From: Nocardioides sp. S5
Lineage (GTDB): Bacteria; Actinomycetota; Actinomycetes; Propionibacteriales; Nocardioidaceae
Assembly (NCBI RefSeq): GCF_017310035.1
Contig: NZ_CP022296.1
Span: 3,162,001-3,226,000, forward strand
Length of the DNA: 64,000 nt
Reading direction: 5' to 3'
This document shows positions 35,041 through 44,045 of this stretch, piece after piece (position 1 is the stretch's first letter; each line of letters opens with the position of its first letter). Position numbers and translations under genes: made by a program. The notes beneath the pieces are model-generated. The model was not told the origin of the DNA. It did no database searches and saw nothing but the letters and a program-made list of their open reading frames with translations.

Positions 35041-36174
35041 TCAGCGCAGGCCGGTGTCCCGCCGCAACGCGAGCTGCAGCAGCCGGTCGACGAGCTCGGG
35101 GTAGGACATCCCCGTCGCCGCCCAGAGCTGGGGGTACATCGACGTCGGCGTGAAGCCGGGCATCGTGTTGAGCTCGTTGATCACCAACGAGCCGTCGGGC
35201 ATCACGAAGAAGTCCACGCGGGCCAGGCCCTCGCAGGAGAGCGCCTCGAAGGCGCGCACGGCCATCGCCCGCAGCTCCTGCTCGGTCTCGGCGGGGAGCG
35301 CGGCCGGGATGTCGATCTCGGTGAGCTGGTCAGGGAGGTACTTGGCCTCGAAGTCGTAGAACTCGTGGTCGCCGCCCGTGCGGACCTCGCCGGGCCGCGA
35401 CGTCTCCGGCGGGCCCTCGAACGTGCCGAGCACGCCGCACTCCACCTCGCGCCCGCCCTCCATCGACTGCTCGACGAGCACCTTCGGGTCGTGGCGGAAC
35501 GCCTCCTCCAGCGCCGCCTCGACCTCGCCGGCGTCGTGGAGCTTGCTGATGCCCATGCTCGAACCGGCGCGGGCAGGCTTGGCGAAGGAGGGGAAGCCCA
35601 GGTCCTCGATCCGCGAGCGGCAGCCGACGGGGTCCTGCTCCCACTCCGAGCGGGTCACGACGATGCCGGGCGTCACCGGGAGCCCGGCGGACTGGAGCAC
35701 GACCTTCATGTAGGCCTTGTCCATGCCGACCGCGGAGGCCAGCACGCCGGAGCCGACGTAGCGCACACCCGCCATCTCCAGCATCCCCTGCAGGGTGCCG
35801 TCCTCGCCCCAGGGACCGTGCAGCAGCGGGAAGACGACGTCGACCTCGCCGATGACCGACGGCACGCTGGCCGGATCCGTGACCACGAGGTCGGTGCCGG
35901 TGGTGGCGCCCATCAGCGCGACGGGTGAGCGTGCGCCGTCGACGGCGGGCAGGTCGCTGCCGCGGATCGCGAGCCTGCCGGGCTCGTCGACCTCGAGCAC
36001 CCACCGCCCGTCGGCGGCGATGCCGACCGGCACCACGTCGTACGCCTCGCGGTCGATCGCGGCCAGCACGCTCCCCGCGGTGACGCACGAGATGCCGTGC
36101 TCGGAGGAGCGGCCGCCGAAGACGACGGCGACCCGGGGCTTGCGACCGGTCGTGTGCGAGGAGGTGTCGTTCAT
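35041..36174 (-). CDS. ddl: D-alanine-D-alanine ligase
   Basis: A 377-residue ATP-grasp enzyme making the D-Ala-D-Ala dipeptide for peptidoglycan. Motifs: RVAVVFGGRSSEHGISCVTA (near 15), FPLLHGPWGEDGTLQGMLEM (near 113), VGSGVLASAVGMDKAYMKVVLQ, FAKPARAGSSMGISKL (near 200) and SCEGLARVDFFVMPDGSLVINELNTMPGFT with the Mg-binding Glu/Asn. ATG 36174 is preferred because a TAGGGT -10 lies seven bases upstream; an ATG-type start at 36192 is less likely. Divergent from the trans-sulfuration gene, with the two -10 elements only six bases apart. Confidence 0.96.
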   Translation of the reverse strand: MNDTSSHTTGRKPRVAVVFGGRSSEHGISCVTAGSVLAAIDREAYDVVPVGIAADGRWVLEVDEPGRLAIRGSDLPAVDGARSPVALMGATTGTDLVVTDPASVPSVIGEVDVVFPLLHGPWGEDGTLQGMLEMAGVRYVGSGVLASAVGMDKAYMKVVLQSAGLPVTPGIVVTRSEWEQDPVGCRSRIEDLGFPSFAKPARAGSSMGISKLHDAGEVEAALEEAFRHDPKVLVEQSMEGGREVECGVLGTFEGPPETSRPGEVRTGGDHEFYDFEAKYLPDQLTEIDIPAALPAETEQELRAMAVRAFEALSCEGLARVDFFVMPDGSLVINELNTMPGFTPTSMYPQLWAATGMSYPELVDRLLQLALRRDTGLR

Positions 36175-36181
36175 CGGCACG

Positions 36182-36199
36182 ACCCTATCCACCTACGCT
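36182..36199. promoter_or_regulatory. Divergent leaderless promoters, ddl / trans-sulfuration gene
   Basis: TAGGGT on the minus strand (36182-36187) lies seven bases from the ddl ATG; TACGCT on the plus strand (36194-36199) lies seven bases from the ATG at 36207. Each -10 would therefore sit in the other's upstream region, so one polymerase may hinder the other. Confidence 0.5.
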
Positions 36200-36206
36200 T
36201 GCTGCC

Positions 36207-37280
36207 ATGGCTCACGACCCGCAGCACCGGCCCGCCACCATCGCCGTCACGGCCGGGCGCCCCGAGAAGGCGCCCGACGCTCCGCTCAACACCCCGATCA
36301 CCATGGCCGCGACCTACGTCGCGGGCGGCGAGGTGGAGTACGGCCGCTACGGCAACCCGACCTGGACCGCCCTGGAGGACGCGCTCGGCGCGCTCGAGGG
36401 TGGCCGCTGCCTGACCTTCGCCTCCGGCCTTGCGGCCGTGGCGACGGTGCTCGACCTCGTCGGCGCGGACGGCAAGGTCGTCGTGCCGCGGCACGCCTAC
36501 ACCGGCACGATCATGCAGCTCGGCGACCTCGAGTCGCGCGGGCGGCTGCGCGCCGAGCTGGTCGACATCACCGACACCGAGGCCGTCGTCGCCGCCTGCG
36601 CCGACGCCGCCCTCGTCTGGCTGGAGTCGCCCACCAACCCGGCGCTCGAGGTGGCTGACATCGCGACCATCACGGCCGCCGCCCACGAGGCCGGCGCCTA
36701 CGTCGTGGTGGACAACACCTTCGCCACTCCCCTGCTCCAGCGTCCGCTCGAGCACGGCGTCGACCTCGTCGTGCACTCCGCGACGAAGTACCTCGCCGGC
36801 CACTCCGACGTGCAGATGGGTGCGATCGTCACCGGCGACGACGACCTCTGGACGGTGCTCAAGGGACGCCGCGACCTGGTCGGTGCGGTCCCGGGGCCGT
36901 TCGAGGCGTGGCTGACGCTGCGCGGTCTGCGCACGCTGCACCTGCGTGTCGAGCGTGCCCAGTCCAACGCCGAGGAGCTCGTACGCCGGCTCGGCGAGCA
37001 CCCCGCGCTGTCGGAGGTCCGCTACCCGGGCTTCGGCGGCATCGTGAGCATCGTGCTAGCGCAGGGCGAGATGGCGGCCGACCTGCTCTGCCGCAAGACC
37101 CGCCTGTGGGTGCACGCCACCTCTCTCGGCGGGGTCGAGTCGACGCTCGAGCGCCGCCGGCGCTGGAAGGCCGAGGCCGCGACCATCCCCGAGGGACTGG
37201 TGCGCCTGTCGGTCGGCGTCGAGGACGTCGAGGACCTCTGGGACGACCTGCGCGACGCGCTCGACGGGTGCGTCGGCTGA
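36207..37280 (+). CDS. Trans-sulfuration family PLP enzyme
   Basis: A 357-residue cystathionine gamma-lyase/synthase family protein, PLP fold type I. It has the YGRYGNPTWTALEDALGALEGG substrate-loop motif (near 46-67), the cofactor aspartate in VVVDNTFATPLLQRPLEHG (near 170), the Schiff-base lysine in VHSATKYLAGHSDVQMG (near 197), and the C-terminal SLGGVESTLERR and GLVRLSVGVEDVEDL motifs. It could act in methionine, cysteine or homocysteine metabolism; sequence does not fix which. It is about 20-30 residues shorter than usual at the N-terminus and loop regions. Next to ddl in a gene order also seen in other actinobacteria. Confidence 0.9.
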   Translation: MAHDPQHRPATIAVTAGRPEKAPDAPLNTPITMAATYVAGGEVEYGRYGNPTWTALEDALGALEGGRCLTFASGLAAVATVLDLVGADGKVVVPRHAYTGTIMQLGDLESRGRLRAELVDITDTEAVVAACADAALVWLESPTNPALEVADIATITAAAHEAGAYVVVDNTFATPLLQRPLEHGVDLVVHSATKYLAGHSDVQMGAIVTGDDDLWTVLKGRRDLVGAVPGPFEAWLTLRGLRTLHLRVERAQSNAEELVRRLGEHPALSEVRYPGFGGIVSIVLAQGEMAADLLCRKTRLWVHATSLGGVESTLERRRRWKAEAATIPEGLVRLSVGVEDVEDLWDDLRDALDGCVG

Positions 37281-37314
37281 GGCAGCCGTGACCTCTGTGT
37301 AACGCTTCGGCTCC

Positions 37315-37890
37315 ATGAGGCGAAGAACGGGCATGGAGCCACCGCCCGACGTCGCCATCATCGGCCGCGACCCTGACGCCCTCGAGGCGTTCTACCGCCA
37401 GCACCTCCCGTGGGTGCGCCGATTCGTGGCGCGTCGCGTCGACGACCCCCACACCGCGGCGGACCTGACGGCCGACGTCTTCCTCGCGGTCATCGACGGT
37501 GCGGCCGGCTACCGGCCTGACGACGGCAGTCCTACGGCATGGCTGGCGGGGATCTCCCGCAACGTCGTCGCCGGCCACCATCGTCGCCGTGCCCGCGAGG
37601 GCCGCGCGCACGCCCGCATCAGCGGTCGCGCCCTGCTCGACGAACACTCCGCCGAGCTCCTCTCGGACCGCATCGACGGTGAGCGCCTGGCACGCGAGCT
37701 CTACCGCTCGCTCGAGGCACTTCCGGACAACCAGCGCGCGGTCGTCGAGCTCGTCGCCATCGACGGGCTCAACCTCACCGAGGCCGCCTGTGCGCTCGGC
37801 ATCTCGGCCGGCAACGCCCGCGTTCGCTACCACCGGGCGCGCAAACAGCTCCAGGACGTCCTTCCGAGCCCCTTCGAGGTGATCGCATGA
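37315..37890 (+). CDS. ECF-type RNA polymerase sigma factor
   Basis: A 191-residue sigma-70 family factor. Region 2 (about 25-90) has FYRQHLPWVRRFVARRV and TAADLTADVFLAVIDGAAGYRP, then AWLAGISRNVVAGHHRRRARE; region 4 (about 130-185) has LPDNQRAVVELVAIDGLNLTEAACALGISAGNARVRYHRARKQL. It overlaps the next gene by ATGA. A TGTAAC box (37298-37303) could be an autoregulatory -35; with a -10 some 17 bases on, transcription would start near the second ATG at 37333, which may be the true start (185 residues). The downstream membrane protein is the likely partner or anti-sigma factor. Confidence 0.9.
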   Translation: MRRRTGMEPPPDVAIIGRDPDALEAFYRQHLPWVRRFVARRVDDPHTAADLTADVFLAVIDGAAGYRPDDGSPTAWLAGISRNVVAGHHRRRAREGRAHARISGRALLDEHSAELLSDRIDGERLARELYRSLEALPDNQRAVVELVAIDGLNLTEAACALGISAGNARVRYHRARKQLQDVLPSPFEVIA

Positions 37891-38498
37891 GCACGCAGAC
37901 CACTCCCCCGTCCGATCTCGACCCCTTCGAGTCACGCCTGCTGGCCGAGCTGCGCCGTGAGGTCGCGGTGGTCGACACCCCGGCTCCCGGACGTACGCGT
38001 CGTCGGGGCCTGGCAGTCGCGGCAGGCGCCGCCGCGGCAGCCGTCGTCGGCGTCGTCCTCGCGCCCGGGCTGGGCACGACGAGGGCCTATTCCGTGCAGG
38101 AGGGCAACGCCGGGGAGATCGTGGTCGAGGTGAACCGTCCCGAGGACGCCGCGGGTCTCGAGCAGGCGCTCCAGGAGCGCGGTGTCGCTGCGGACATCAC
38201 GTACCTGTCGCACCTGCAGGAGTGCGCGTCCGGCCGATTCGCCGAGGTCGATCGAGAGGTCGGCCTGTCGCTGTCGATCGGCGAGGACCTCGTGCGCGTG
38301 ACCCTGGCGCCCGGCGCGGTCCGTGACGGCGAGACCTTCGTGATGGTGCTCTCGGTGGAGGCGATGACACGGGACGAGCTCGCGGACGTCAGCGATCGTG
38401 AGGGCCAGCTGGTCATCGAGGGCACCCGATCGTCGGTTTCCGCGGAGGTCGCGGCCGGGGAGGTGCGGCCGTGCGAGGTGGTGCCGTCGGCTGGCTGA
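37887..38498 (+). CDS. Putative sigma-factor-linked membrane protein
   Basis: A 203-residue protein, translationally coupled to the sigma factor gene (ATGA overlap). Its N-terminus is cytoplasmic with acidic helix LDPFESRLLAELRREVAVVD, then an Arg-rich stretch, one transmembrane segment (residues about 40-60, rich in Ala and Val) and a ~140-residue extracellular domain with two cysteines (near 112 and 194). The layout is that of anti-sigma or sigma-associated sensor proteins, but no zinc-binding ZAS motif (HxxxCxxC) is seen. The extracytoplasmic domain is not recognised. The assignment rests on context. Confidence 0.82.
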   Translation: MSTQTTPPSDLDPFESRLLAELRREVAVVDTPAPGRTRRRGLAVAAGAAAAAVVGVVLAPGLGTTRAYSVQEGNAGEIVVEVNRPEDAAGLEQALQERGVAADITYLSHLQECASGRFAEVDREVGLSLSIGEDLVRVTLAPGAVRDGETFVMVLSVEAMTRDELADVSDREGQLVIEGTRSSVSAEVAAGEVRPCEVVPSAG

Positions 38499-38526
38499 GG
38501 CTGCCACCCGGCTGGGCGTCACACGC

Positions 38527-39528
38527 TCAGTGCAGCTCGGGCTTGGTGTCGCGCGCGATGAAGGAGTTCATCATGTCGAGCGCGGTCATCCGGCCGTCCA
38601 CGACCGCGTCGACGGCCTGCGCGATCGGCGCGTCGACGCCGACGCTGTCGGCCAGCGCGAGCAGCGACTTGCAGGACTTGGCGCCCTCGGCGACCTGGCG
38701 GGTGGAGGCGTAGATCTCCTCGGTCGTCATCCCCTGACCGAGGCGCTCGCCGAAGGTGCGGTTGCGCGAGAGCGGCGAGGAGCAGGTGGCGACGAGGTCG
38801 CCGAGCCCGGCCAGGCCCATCAGGGTCAGCGGATTGGCGCCCTGCGCGGTGGCGAGGCGGGCGGTCTCGGCGAGCCCGCGGGTGATCACGGAGGCGGTGG
38901 TGTTGTCGCCGAAGCCCAGCCCGACGGCCATGCCGACCGCGAGACCGACGACGTTCTTGTAGGCGCCGCCGATCTCGCACCCGAGCACGTCGACTGAGGT
39001 GTAGGGCCGCCACGACGGGCCGTGCGTGATCGCCTGGAGGTGCTTGGCGCGCTCCTCGTCGACGCAGGCCACGACGGACGCGGCCGGCTCACGGCGCGCG
39101 ATCTCGCGGGCGAGGTTGGGTCCGCTGATCACCGCGATGCGGTTCGCGGAGGCGTCGGTGACCTCCTGGATCACCTCGCTCATCCGCATCAGGGTCCCGA
39201 GCTCGACGCCCTTCATCAAGGACACCAGCGTCGCCTTCTCGGGCAGGATCGGCGCCCACGCGCTGAGGTTCTCCCGCAGCGACTGCGACGGCACGGTGAG
39301 CACGACGACGTCGGCGTCGGCGGCGACCTCCTCGGGGTCGGTCGACGCACGGATCGACGGCGGCAGCTCGATCCCGGGGAGGTAGTCGGTGTTCTCCCGG
39401 CGCTCGTTGACCGCCTCGACCACCTCGTCACGGCGCGCCCACAGGGACACGTCGTTGCCGGCATCGGCGAGGACCAGCGAGAAGGCGGTGCCCCACGATC
39501 CGGCACTGAACACTGCGATCTTCGTCAT
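38527..39528 (-). CDS. gpsA: Glycerol-3-phosphate dehydrogenase (NAD(P)+)
   Basis: A 333-residue GpsA that reduces dihydroxyacetone phosphate to sn-glycerol-3-phosphate for phospholipid synthesis. The Rossmann motif is [19 protein letters not shown] (residues 6-24; GxGxxG variant SAGSWG), followed by [32 protein letters not shown], and catalytic lysine region [26 protein letters not shown] (near 190-215), then [21 protein letters not shown]. Start ATG 39528 overlaps the plsC stop (39525-39528), so the two phospholipid genes are coupled. Confidence 0.96.
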   Translation of the reverse strand: MTKIAVFSAGSWGTAFSLVLADAGNDVSLWARRDEVVEAVNERRENTDYLPGIELPPSIRASTDPEEVAADADVVVLTVPSQSLRENLSAWAPILPEKATLVSLMKGVELGTLMRMSEVIQEVTDASANRIAVISGPNLAREIARREPAASVVACVDEERAKHLQAITHGPSWRPYTSVDVLGCEIGGAYKNVVGLAVGMAVGLGFGDNTTASVITRGLAETARLATAQGANPLTLMGLAGLGDLVATCSSPLSRNRTFGERLGQGMTTEEIYASTRQVAEGAKSCKSLLALADSVGVDAPIAQAVDAVVDGRMTALDMMNSFIARDTKPELH

Positions 39529-40319
39529 CGGGTGTGCTTCCTCTTCGTCCGGTGGGGGTCGTACGGGTTGCCGGTCTCGCGTACGCCGCTGCGGCGCGGG
39601 TCGAACCGGTCGGTCGGGGGTGTCTCGCCACGGAGGTCGGCCACGACGGCGGTGATCGCCGCCATGATGCGCTCGGTGGCCTGCGCCGTGGTCTCCGGCG
39701 AGTGCGGCCCGGCGACCAGGTCGTCGAGCTGCACCGGGTCGCCGGCCTTCATCACGATGTTCTTGCGCGGCACGAGGTGCGGGCGCTTGGTGTAGGGAGG
39801 CAGGACCTCGTGCGCGCCCCACTGGCCGACGGGGATCACCGGACAGCCCGTGGCCAGCGCGATGCGCGCGGCGCCGGTCTTGCCCTTCATCGGCCACAGG
39901 TGCGGGTCGCGGGTCAGCGTCCCTTCGGGATAGATGACGATGCACTCGCCCTCGCCGATCGCGCGGACGGCGGCGTCGTAGGCACCCACCGCGTTGCGCG
40001 TCAGCCGCTCGACCGGGATCTGCCCGGCGGCGGTGAGCAGGCCGCCGAGGTACCTGTTCCGGAAGAGCCCCGACTTGGCGAGGTAGCGCGGCACCCGTCC
40101 GTGGTCGTAGACGAAGTGCGCGGACAGCAGCGGGTCGACGTGGGAGATGTGGTTGAGGGCGATGATGCACCCGCCGGTGGCAGGGATCTTCTCGCCGTCG
40201 ATCCAGGTGCGCGACGTGGCGGTCAGCAGGGTCGGCTTGAGGATCGAGGCCGCGAAGGTGATCGCCCAGCCGCGCGGCTGTTCCAGCTTCCTGACGCGCA
40301 CCGTCACCTCCCGCACCAC
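39525..40319 (-). CDS. plsC: 1-acyl-glycerol-3-phosphate acyltransferase
   Basis: A 264-residue lysophosphatidate acyltransferase family membrane protein. It has the acyltransferase motif [20 protein letters not shown] (NHxxxxD near 55), motif [15 protein letters not shown] (near 130), and motif IV-like [19 protein letters not shown]; the N-terminus includes a hydrophobic helix. It would add the second acyl chain in phosphatidic acid formation, using the product chain started from GpsA's glycerol-3-phosphate. Overlaps gpsA by four bases. The C-terminal ~30 residues are basic and proline-rich. Start could be the downstream GTG near 40301. Confidence 0.92.
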   Translation of the reverse strand: MVREVTVRVRKLEQPRGWAITFAASILKPTLLTATSRTWIDGEKIPATGGCIIALNHISHVDPLLSAHFVYDHGRVPRYLAKSGLFRNRYLGGLLTAAGQIPVERLTRNAVGAYDAAVRAIGEGECIVIYPEGTLTRDPHLWPMKGKTGAARIALATGCPVIPVGQWGAHEVLPPYTKRPHLVPRKNIVMKAGDPVQLDDLVAGPHSPETTAQATERIMAAITAVVADLRGETPPTDRFDPRRSGVRETGNPYDPHRTKRKHTR

Positions 40320-40421
40320 GAGCCTCGCCCGGACGCTCCCTGCGTCGCCAGCAGGCTACTCGGTCACCTGCCTCCCGCGACCCCAGCGGCACGCTGGTCC
40401 CGGGTGGCAGGATTCGACGTG

Positions 40422-41096
40422 ATGTCCAGCTCCCTGCCGACCGATGCCGACACGCCGCGCTGCGTGGTCGTCGTACCCGTCAAGCCGCCGGCGCACGGCA
40501 AGTCCCGCCTCGTGGGGCTCGACGACGAGCAGCGCCGACAGCTGGCCGAGGCGTTCGCGCTCGACACCGTGCAGGCCGCCGTCGCGACCCCCGGCGTCGC
40601 GCAGGTGCTCGTGGTCACCGACGACTTCCGCCTGGCCGCGCCCATGCGCGCCCTCGGCGCCGAGGTGATGCCCGACGGGGCCAGCGAGGACCTCAACGAG
40701 GCCCTCGTCCAGGCCGTCGCGGAGGTCGTACGCCGCTGGCCGGGCGCGGTCCCGGTCGCGCTGTGCGCCGACCTCCCGGGCCTGCGCTCCGCCGAGCTCG
40801 CCGCGGTCCTGCAGGACGTGGTGGCGCAGGTGGATGCCGGTCACGCCGCCTTCGTGAGGGACCGCGCCGGCACGGGCACCACGACGTACGCCGCTCCTGC
40901 CGCGCACTTCGCACCGCAGTTCGGCGTCGAGTCCGCGGCGCGCCACGCGGCCTCGGGCGCGATCGAGGTGGGTGCGGCCGCGCGCAGCCTGCGCGCCGAC
41001 GTCGACGACCTGGTCGACCTCGGCGCCGTCCTCGCCGGGGGCGTGGGCCCGCACACCACCCGGGCAAGCGGGAGGCGGGCCACCCCGTCGGGGTGA
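40422..41096 (+). CDS. cofC: F420 biosynthesis guanylyltransferase CofC/FbiD
   Basis: A 224-residue nucleotidyltransferase that activates 2-phospho-L-lactate (archaeal CofC) or phosphoenolpyruvate (actinobacterial FbiD) with GTP in coenzyme F420 synthesis. Features: [18 protein letters not shown] (the P-loop-like N-terminal motif), [51 protein letters not shown] with the metal-binding aspartate, and [16 protein letters not shown] 40422 matches the family. Convergent with hup; shares no operon. Presence implies F420-dependent enzymes in the cell. Confidence 0.93.
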   Translation: MSSSLPTDADTPRCVVVVPVKPPAHGKSRLVGLDDEQRRQLAEAFALDTVQAAVATPGVAQVLVVTDDFRLAAPMRALGAEVMPDGASEDLNEALVQAVAEVVRRWPGAVPVALCADLPGLRSAELAAVLQDVVAQVDAGHAAFVRDRAGTGTTTYAAPAAHFAPQFGVESAARHAASGAIEVGAAARSLRADVDDLVDLGAVLAGGVGPHTTRASGRRATPSG

Positions 41097-41129
41097 CCCG
41101 CCTCGTCGCGGTCCAGGAGTGCTGGGGCG

Positions 41130-41834
41130 TCAGGCCTTCTTCGCCGGGGTCGCCTTCTTCGCCGCGGTCTTCTTGGCCGGGGCCGCCTTCTTGGCCGGAG
41201 CCTTGGCAGCCGTCGACTTCGCAGCCGTCTTCTTGGCCGGGGTCGCCTTCTTCGTGGCCGACGTGGAAGCAGTCGTCGTCTTCTTGGCCGGCGTCGCCTT
41301 CTTCGCCGTGGTGGCCTTCGACGCCGACGCCTTGGTGGCCGGGGTCTTCTTGGCAGCGGTCTTCTTGGCCGGCGTCGTCTTCTTCGCCGGCGTCGCCTTC
41401 TTGGCGGGCGCCTTCGTGGCGGTCGTCTTCGTGGCCGGGGCGGCCTTCTTCGCCGGCGCCGACTTCTTGGTCGCGGCACCGGTGACGGCGGCAGCAGCCG
41501 CACGCACGCTGGCCGGCGGCCTGGGCATGGTGGCGGCCGTCAGCTTCGGCAGCTTCTTCGCACCGGCGACGACGTCCTTGAGCTCCTTGCCTGCGGAGAA
41601 CTTCGGCACGGCCTTCTTCTTGGACTTCATCCGCTCGCCGGTCTGCGGGTTGCGGACCCAGCGCGCGTTGCGCACGGCCTTCTCGAACGAGCCGAAGCCG
41701 GTGATGGCGACCTTCTCGCCCTTGGCCACCTCACGGGTGATGGTGTCGAGCACCGACTCCAGTGCGTGGGCCGCCTGCTTGCGGTTCCCCTCGTAACGCG
41801 CGGCGAGCGCGTCGATGAGCTCTGACTTGTTCAC
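41130..41834 (-). CDS. hup: HU family protein with Lys/Ala-rich C-terminal tail
   Basis: A 234-residue nucleoid protein. Residues 1-90 are a complete HU/IHF domain: VNKSELIDALAARYEGNRKQ, KGEKVAITGFGSFEKAVRNARWVRNPQTGE and PKFSAGKELKD. From about residue 110 to the end runs a histone H1-like tail made of KKA/PAKK/TAKK repeats, as in mycobacterial HupB; it adds non-specific DNA binding and is a target for acetylation in relatives. GTG 41834 is the start with a purine-rich AAGGGAAG site upstream. The promoter is probably TTGTCC (41916-41921), 17 bases, TAGCGT (41893-41898). Confidence 0.94.
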   Translation of the reverse strand: MNKSELIDALAARYEGNRKQAAHALESVLDTITREVAKGEKVAITGFGSFEKAVRNARWVRNPQTGERMKSKKKAVPKFSAGKELKDVVAGAKKLPKLTAATMPRPPASVRAAAAAVTGAATKKSAPAKKAAPATKTTATKAPAKKATPAKKTTPAKKTAAKKTPATKASASKATTAKKATPAKKTTTASTSATKKATPAKKTAAKSTAAKAPAKKAAPAKKTAAKKATPAKKA

Positions 41835-41892
41835 TAGCTTCCCTTCCCAATGAACCTCCGAAGCCGAGCTCGTGCTCGACCTTCTGCAAGGC

Positions 41893-41921
41893 ACGCTAGG
41901 CACATGGGAGGGTGAGGACAA
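41893..41921 (-). promoter_or_regulatory. Candidate hup promoter
   Basis: Minus-strand TTGTCC (41916-41921) and TAGCGT (41893-41898) are spaced 17 bases apart, about 60 bases before the GTG start of hup. The 5' leader would be about 50 bases long. Confidence 0.5.
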
Positions 41922-41929
41922 TCACCATC

Positions 41930-41951
41930 GCCCCTGTTTGTGGGGCTTTTT
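41930..41951 (+). terminator. Plus-strand intrinsic terminator between leuD and hup
   Basis: GCCCC-TGTTTGT-GGGGC followed by TTTTT reads as a factor-independent terminator only on the plus strand, yet both flanking genes are on the minus strand. It would stop a plus-strand transcript running antisense through hup before it enters leuD. On the minus strand the hairpin follows the leuD stop but lacks a U-run. Confidence 0.6.
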
Positions 41952-42550
41952 CAGGCAGTGACGGGCTTCCAGCTCGGTCGCGACGCCTCGAAGTCGGCGA
42001 TGTCGGTGTCGTGGCCGAGGGTGATCCCGATGTCGTCGAGCCCCTCCAGCAGCCGCCAGCGGGTGTAGTCGTCGATGTCGAAGGAGTCCTCGACGGCGTC
42101 CTCACCCGCGCCGGCGCGGACCGTACGGCTCTCCAGGTCGACGGTGATCTCTCCGCCCGGGTTGTCCTCGAGCCAGTCCCACAGGCGCTGCACGACCTTC
42201 TCGTCGACCTGCGCGGCGACCAGGCCGGCCTTGCCGGAGTTGCCGCGGAAGATGTCGGCGAAGCGCGAGGAGATGACGGCCCGGAAGCCGTAGTTCTGCA
42301 GCGCCCACACGGCGTGCTCGCGCGAGCTGCCGGTGCCGAAGTCGGGACCCGCGACCAGCACGGAGCCACTGGCGTAGGTGGGGTCGTTGAGCACGAAGTC
42401 GGGGTCGTTGCGCCAGGCGGCGAACAGCCCGTCCTCGAAGCCGGTGCGGGTCACGCGCTTGAGGTAGACCGCGGGGATGATCTGGTCGGTGTCGACGTTG
42501 CTGCGCTTCAGCGGGACGCCGACGCCGGTGTGGGTGGTGAACTTGTCCAT
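41951..42550 (-). CDS. leuD: 3-isopropylmalate dehydratase, small subunit
   Basis: A 199-residue LeuD, the swivel-domain subunit of isopropylmalate isomerase in leucine synthesis. It begins [30 protein letters not shown] and has the active-site loop [24 protein letters not shown] (near 72-95) and [15 protein letters not shown]. The C-terminus adds a short tail. It starts two bases after leuC ends, so the subunits are cotranscribed. Length fits the family (about 195-205). Confidence 0.96.
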   Translation of the reverse strand: MDKFTTHTGVGVPLKRSNVDTDQIIPAVYLKRVTRTGFEDGLFAAWRNDPDFVLNDPTYASGSVLVAGPDFGTGSSREHAVWALQNYGFRAVISSRFADIFRGNSGKAGLVAAQVDEKVVQRLWDWLEDNPGGEITVDLESRTVRAGAGEDAVEDSFDIDDYTRWRLLEGLDDIGITLGHDTDIADFEASRPSWKPVTA

Positions 42551-42552
42551 GG

Positions 42553-43965
42553 TCAGGCTCCGATCGGCGTGAGGTCGGCGGGCGACGAGAGGGTGCCGCG
42601 CACGGCGGTGGCGGCGGCGACGGGCACGGACACCAGGTGCGTACGACCGCCCTTGCCCTGCCGTCCCTCGAAGTTGCGGTTCGACGTCGATGCGCTGCGC
42701 TCGCCCGGGGCGAGCTGGTCGGGGTTCATGCCCAGGCACATCGAGCAGCCGGCCCCGCGCCACTCCGCGCCCGCTGCGAGGAAGACCTGGTCGAGTCCCT
42801 CGGCCTCGGCCTGGAGGCGTACGCGCACCGAGCCCGGCACCACCAGCAGGCGGGTGTCGTCGGCGACGTGGCGACCCTCGAGGATCGACGCCGCCAGGCG
42901 CAGGTCCTCGATGCGGCCGTTGGTGCAGGAGCCGACGAAGACGGTGTCGACCTTGACCTCGCGCAGCGGCGTGCCGGCCTCGAGACCCATGTAGTGCAGG
43001 GCCTTCTCGGTCGCGACCTTGTCGTTGGGCTCGTCGAAGTCGTCGGGGCTCGGGATGGTGGCGCCCAGCGGCGCACCCTGGCCGGGGTTGGTGCCCCACG
43101 TGACGAACGGCGTCATCGTGGACGCGTCGAGCTCGATCTCACGATCGAAGACTGCGTCGTCGTCGGTGCGCAGGGTCTTCCAGTGAGCGACGGCAGCGTC
43201 CCAGTCGGCACCCTTCGGGGCCTCGGGCTTGCCCTCGATGTAGTCGAAGGTCGTCTGGTCAGGCGCGATGAGCCCGGCCTTGGCGCCCCACTCGATCGAC
43301 ATGTTGCACACGGTCATCCGGCCCTCCATGGAGAGCTCCTCGATGGCCTGGCCTCGGTACTCCACGATGTAGCCCTGGCCCCCGCCGGTGCCGGTGTGCG
43401 TGATGAGGGTGAGCACCATGTCCTTGGCGGTGACGCCCTCGGGCAGGCTGCCGTTGATCGTGACGGCCATCGTCTTCGGGCGGGCCTGCGTCAGCGTCTG
43501 GGTGGCGAGCACGTGCTCGACCTCGGAGGTGCCGATGCCGAAGGCGATCGCACCGAAGGCGCCGTGCGTGGAGGTGTGCGAGTCACCGCACACGATCGTC
43601 ATCCCGGGCTGCGTCAGGCCGAGCTGCGGACCGACGACGTGCACGATGCCCTGCTCGACGTCGCCGAGCGGGTGGAGGCGGACACCGAAGTCGGCACAGT
43701 TCTTGCGCAGCGTCTCGACCTGCGTACGGCTCACCGGGTCGGCGATCGGCTTGTCCCAGTCGACCGTAGGGACGTTGTGGTCCTCGGTCGCCAGCGTCAG
43801 GTCGGGGCGGCGGACCGTGCGGTCGGCGAGGCGCAGGCCGTCGAAGGCCTGCGGCGAGGTCACTTCGTGGAGGAGGTGGAGGTCGATGTAGAGCAGGTCG
43901 GGCTCTCCCGGGGCGCTCCGGACGACGTGCTCGTCCCAGACCTTCTCGGACAGGGTCTTGCCCAT
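42553..43965 (-). CDS. leuC: 3-isopropylmalate dehydratase, large subunit
   Basis: A 470-residue aconitase-family LeuC, which isomerises 2- to 3-isopropylmalate. It has [15 protein letters not shown] at the N-terminus, [25 protein letters not shown] (near 135), and the [4Fe-4S] cysteines in [14 protein letters not shown] (near 348) and [38 protein letters not shown] (near 405-415). ATG 43965 is preceded by AAGGAG with a nine-base gap. Expressed divergently from ndgR, whose product in Streptomyces activates leuCD. Confidence 0.96.
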   Translation of the reverse strand: MGKTLSEKVWDEHVVRSAPGEPDLLYIDLHLLHEVTSPQAFDGLRLADRTVRRPDLTLATEDHNVPTVDWDKPIADPVSRTQVETLRKNCADFGVRLHPLGDVEQGIVHVVGPQLGLTQPGMTIVCGDSHTSTHGAFGAIAFGIGTSEVEHVLATQTLTQARPKTMAVTINGSLPEGVTAKDMVLTLITHTGTGGGQGYIVEYRGQAIEELSMEGRMTVCNMSIEWGAKAGLIAPDQTTFDYIEGKPEAPKGADWDAAVAHWKTLRTDDDAVFDREIELDASTMTPFVTWGTNPGQGAPLGATIPSPDDFDEPNDKVATEKALHYMGLEAGTPLREVKVDTVFVGSCTNGRIEDLRLAASILEGRHVADDTRLLVVPGSVRVRLQAEAEGLDQVFLAAGAEWRGAGCSMCLGMNPDQLAPGERSASTSNRNFEGRQGKGGRTHLVSVPVAAATAVRGTLSSPADLTPIGA

Positions 43966-44045
43966 GACACAAACTCCTTCTGCTCCATTGCGGTAGGACG
44001 ACGCTACATCTTGCATCCCACTCCCTGAGATGAGAATATCGGCAT
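43966..44045. promoter_or_regulatory. leuCD / ndgR divergent promoter region
   Basis: The 80-base gap between leuC and ndgR contains the leuC ribosome binding site (AAGGAG on the minus strand), a TAGCGT -10-like hexamer for leuC and the AT-rich GAGAATATC just before the ndgR ATG. By analogy with Streptomyces NdgR, the regulator is expected to bind here; I see no perfect palindrome. Confidence 0.4.

Noticed and set aside
41130..41500. Short repeated units that at first resemble a tandem repeat or CRISPR-like array
   Set aside because: They encode the PAKK/KKA tail of the HU protein in frame; spacing and sequence vary, with no palindromic direct repeats or unique spacers.
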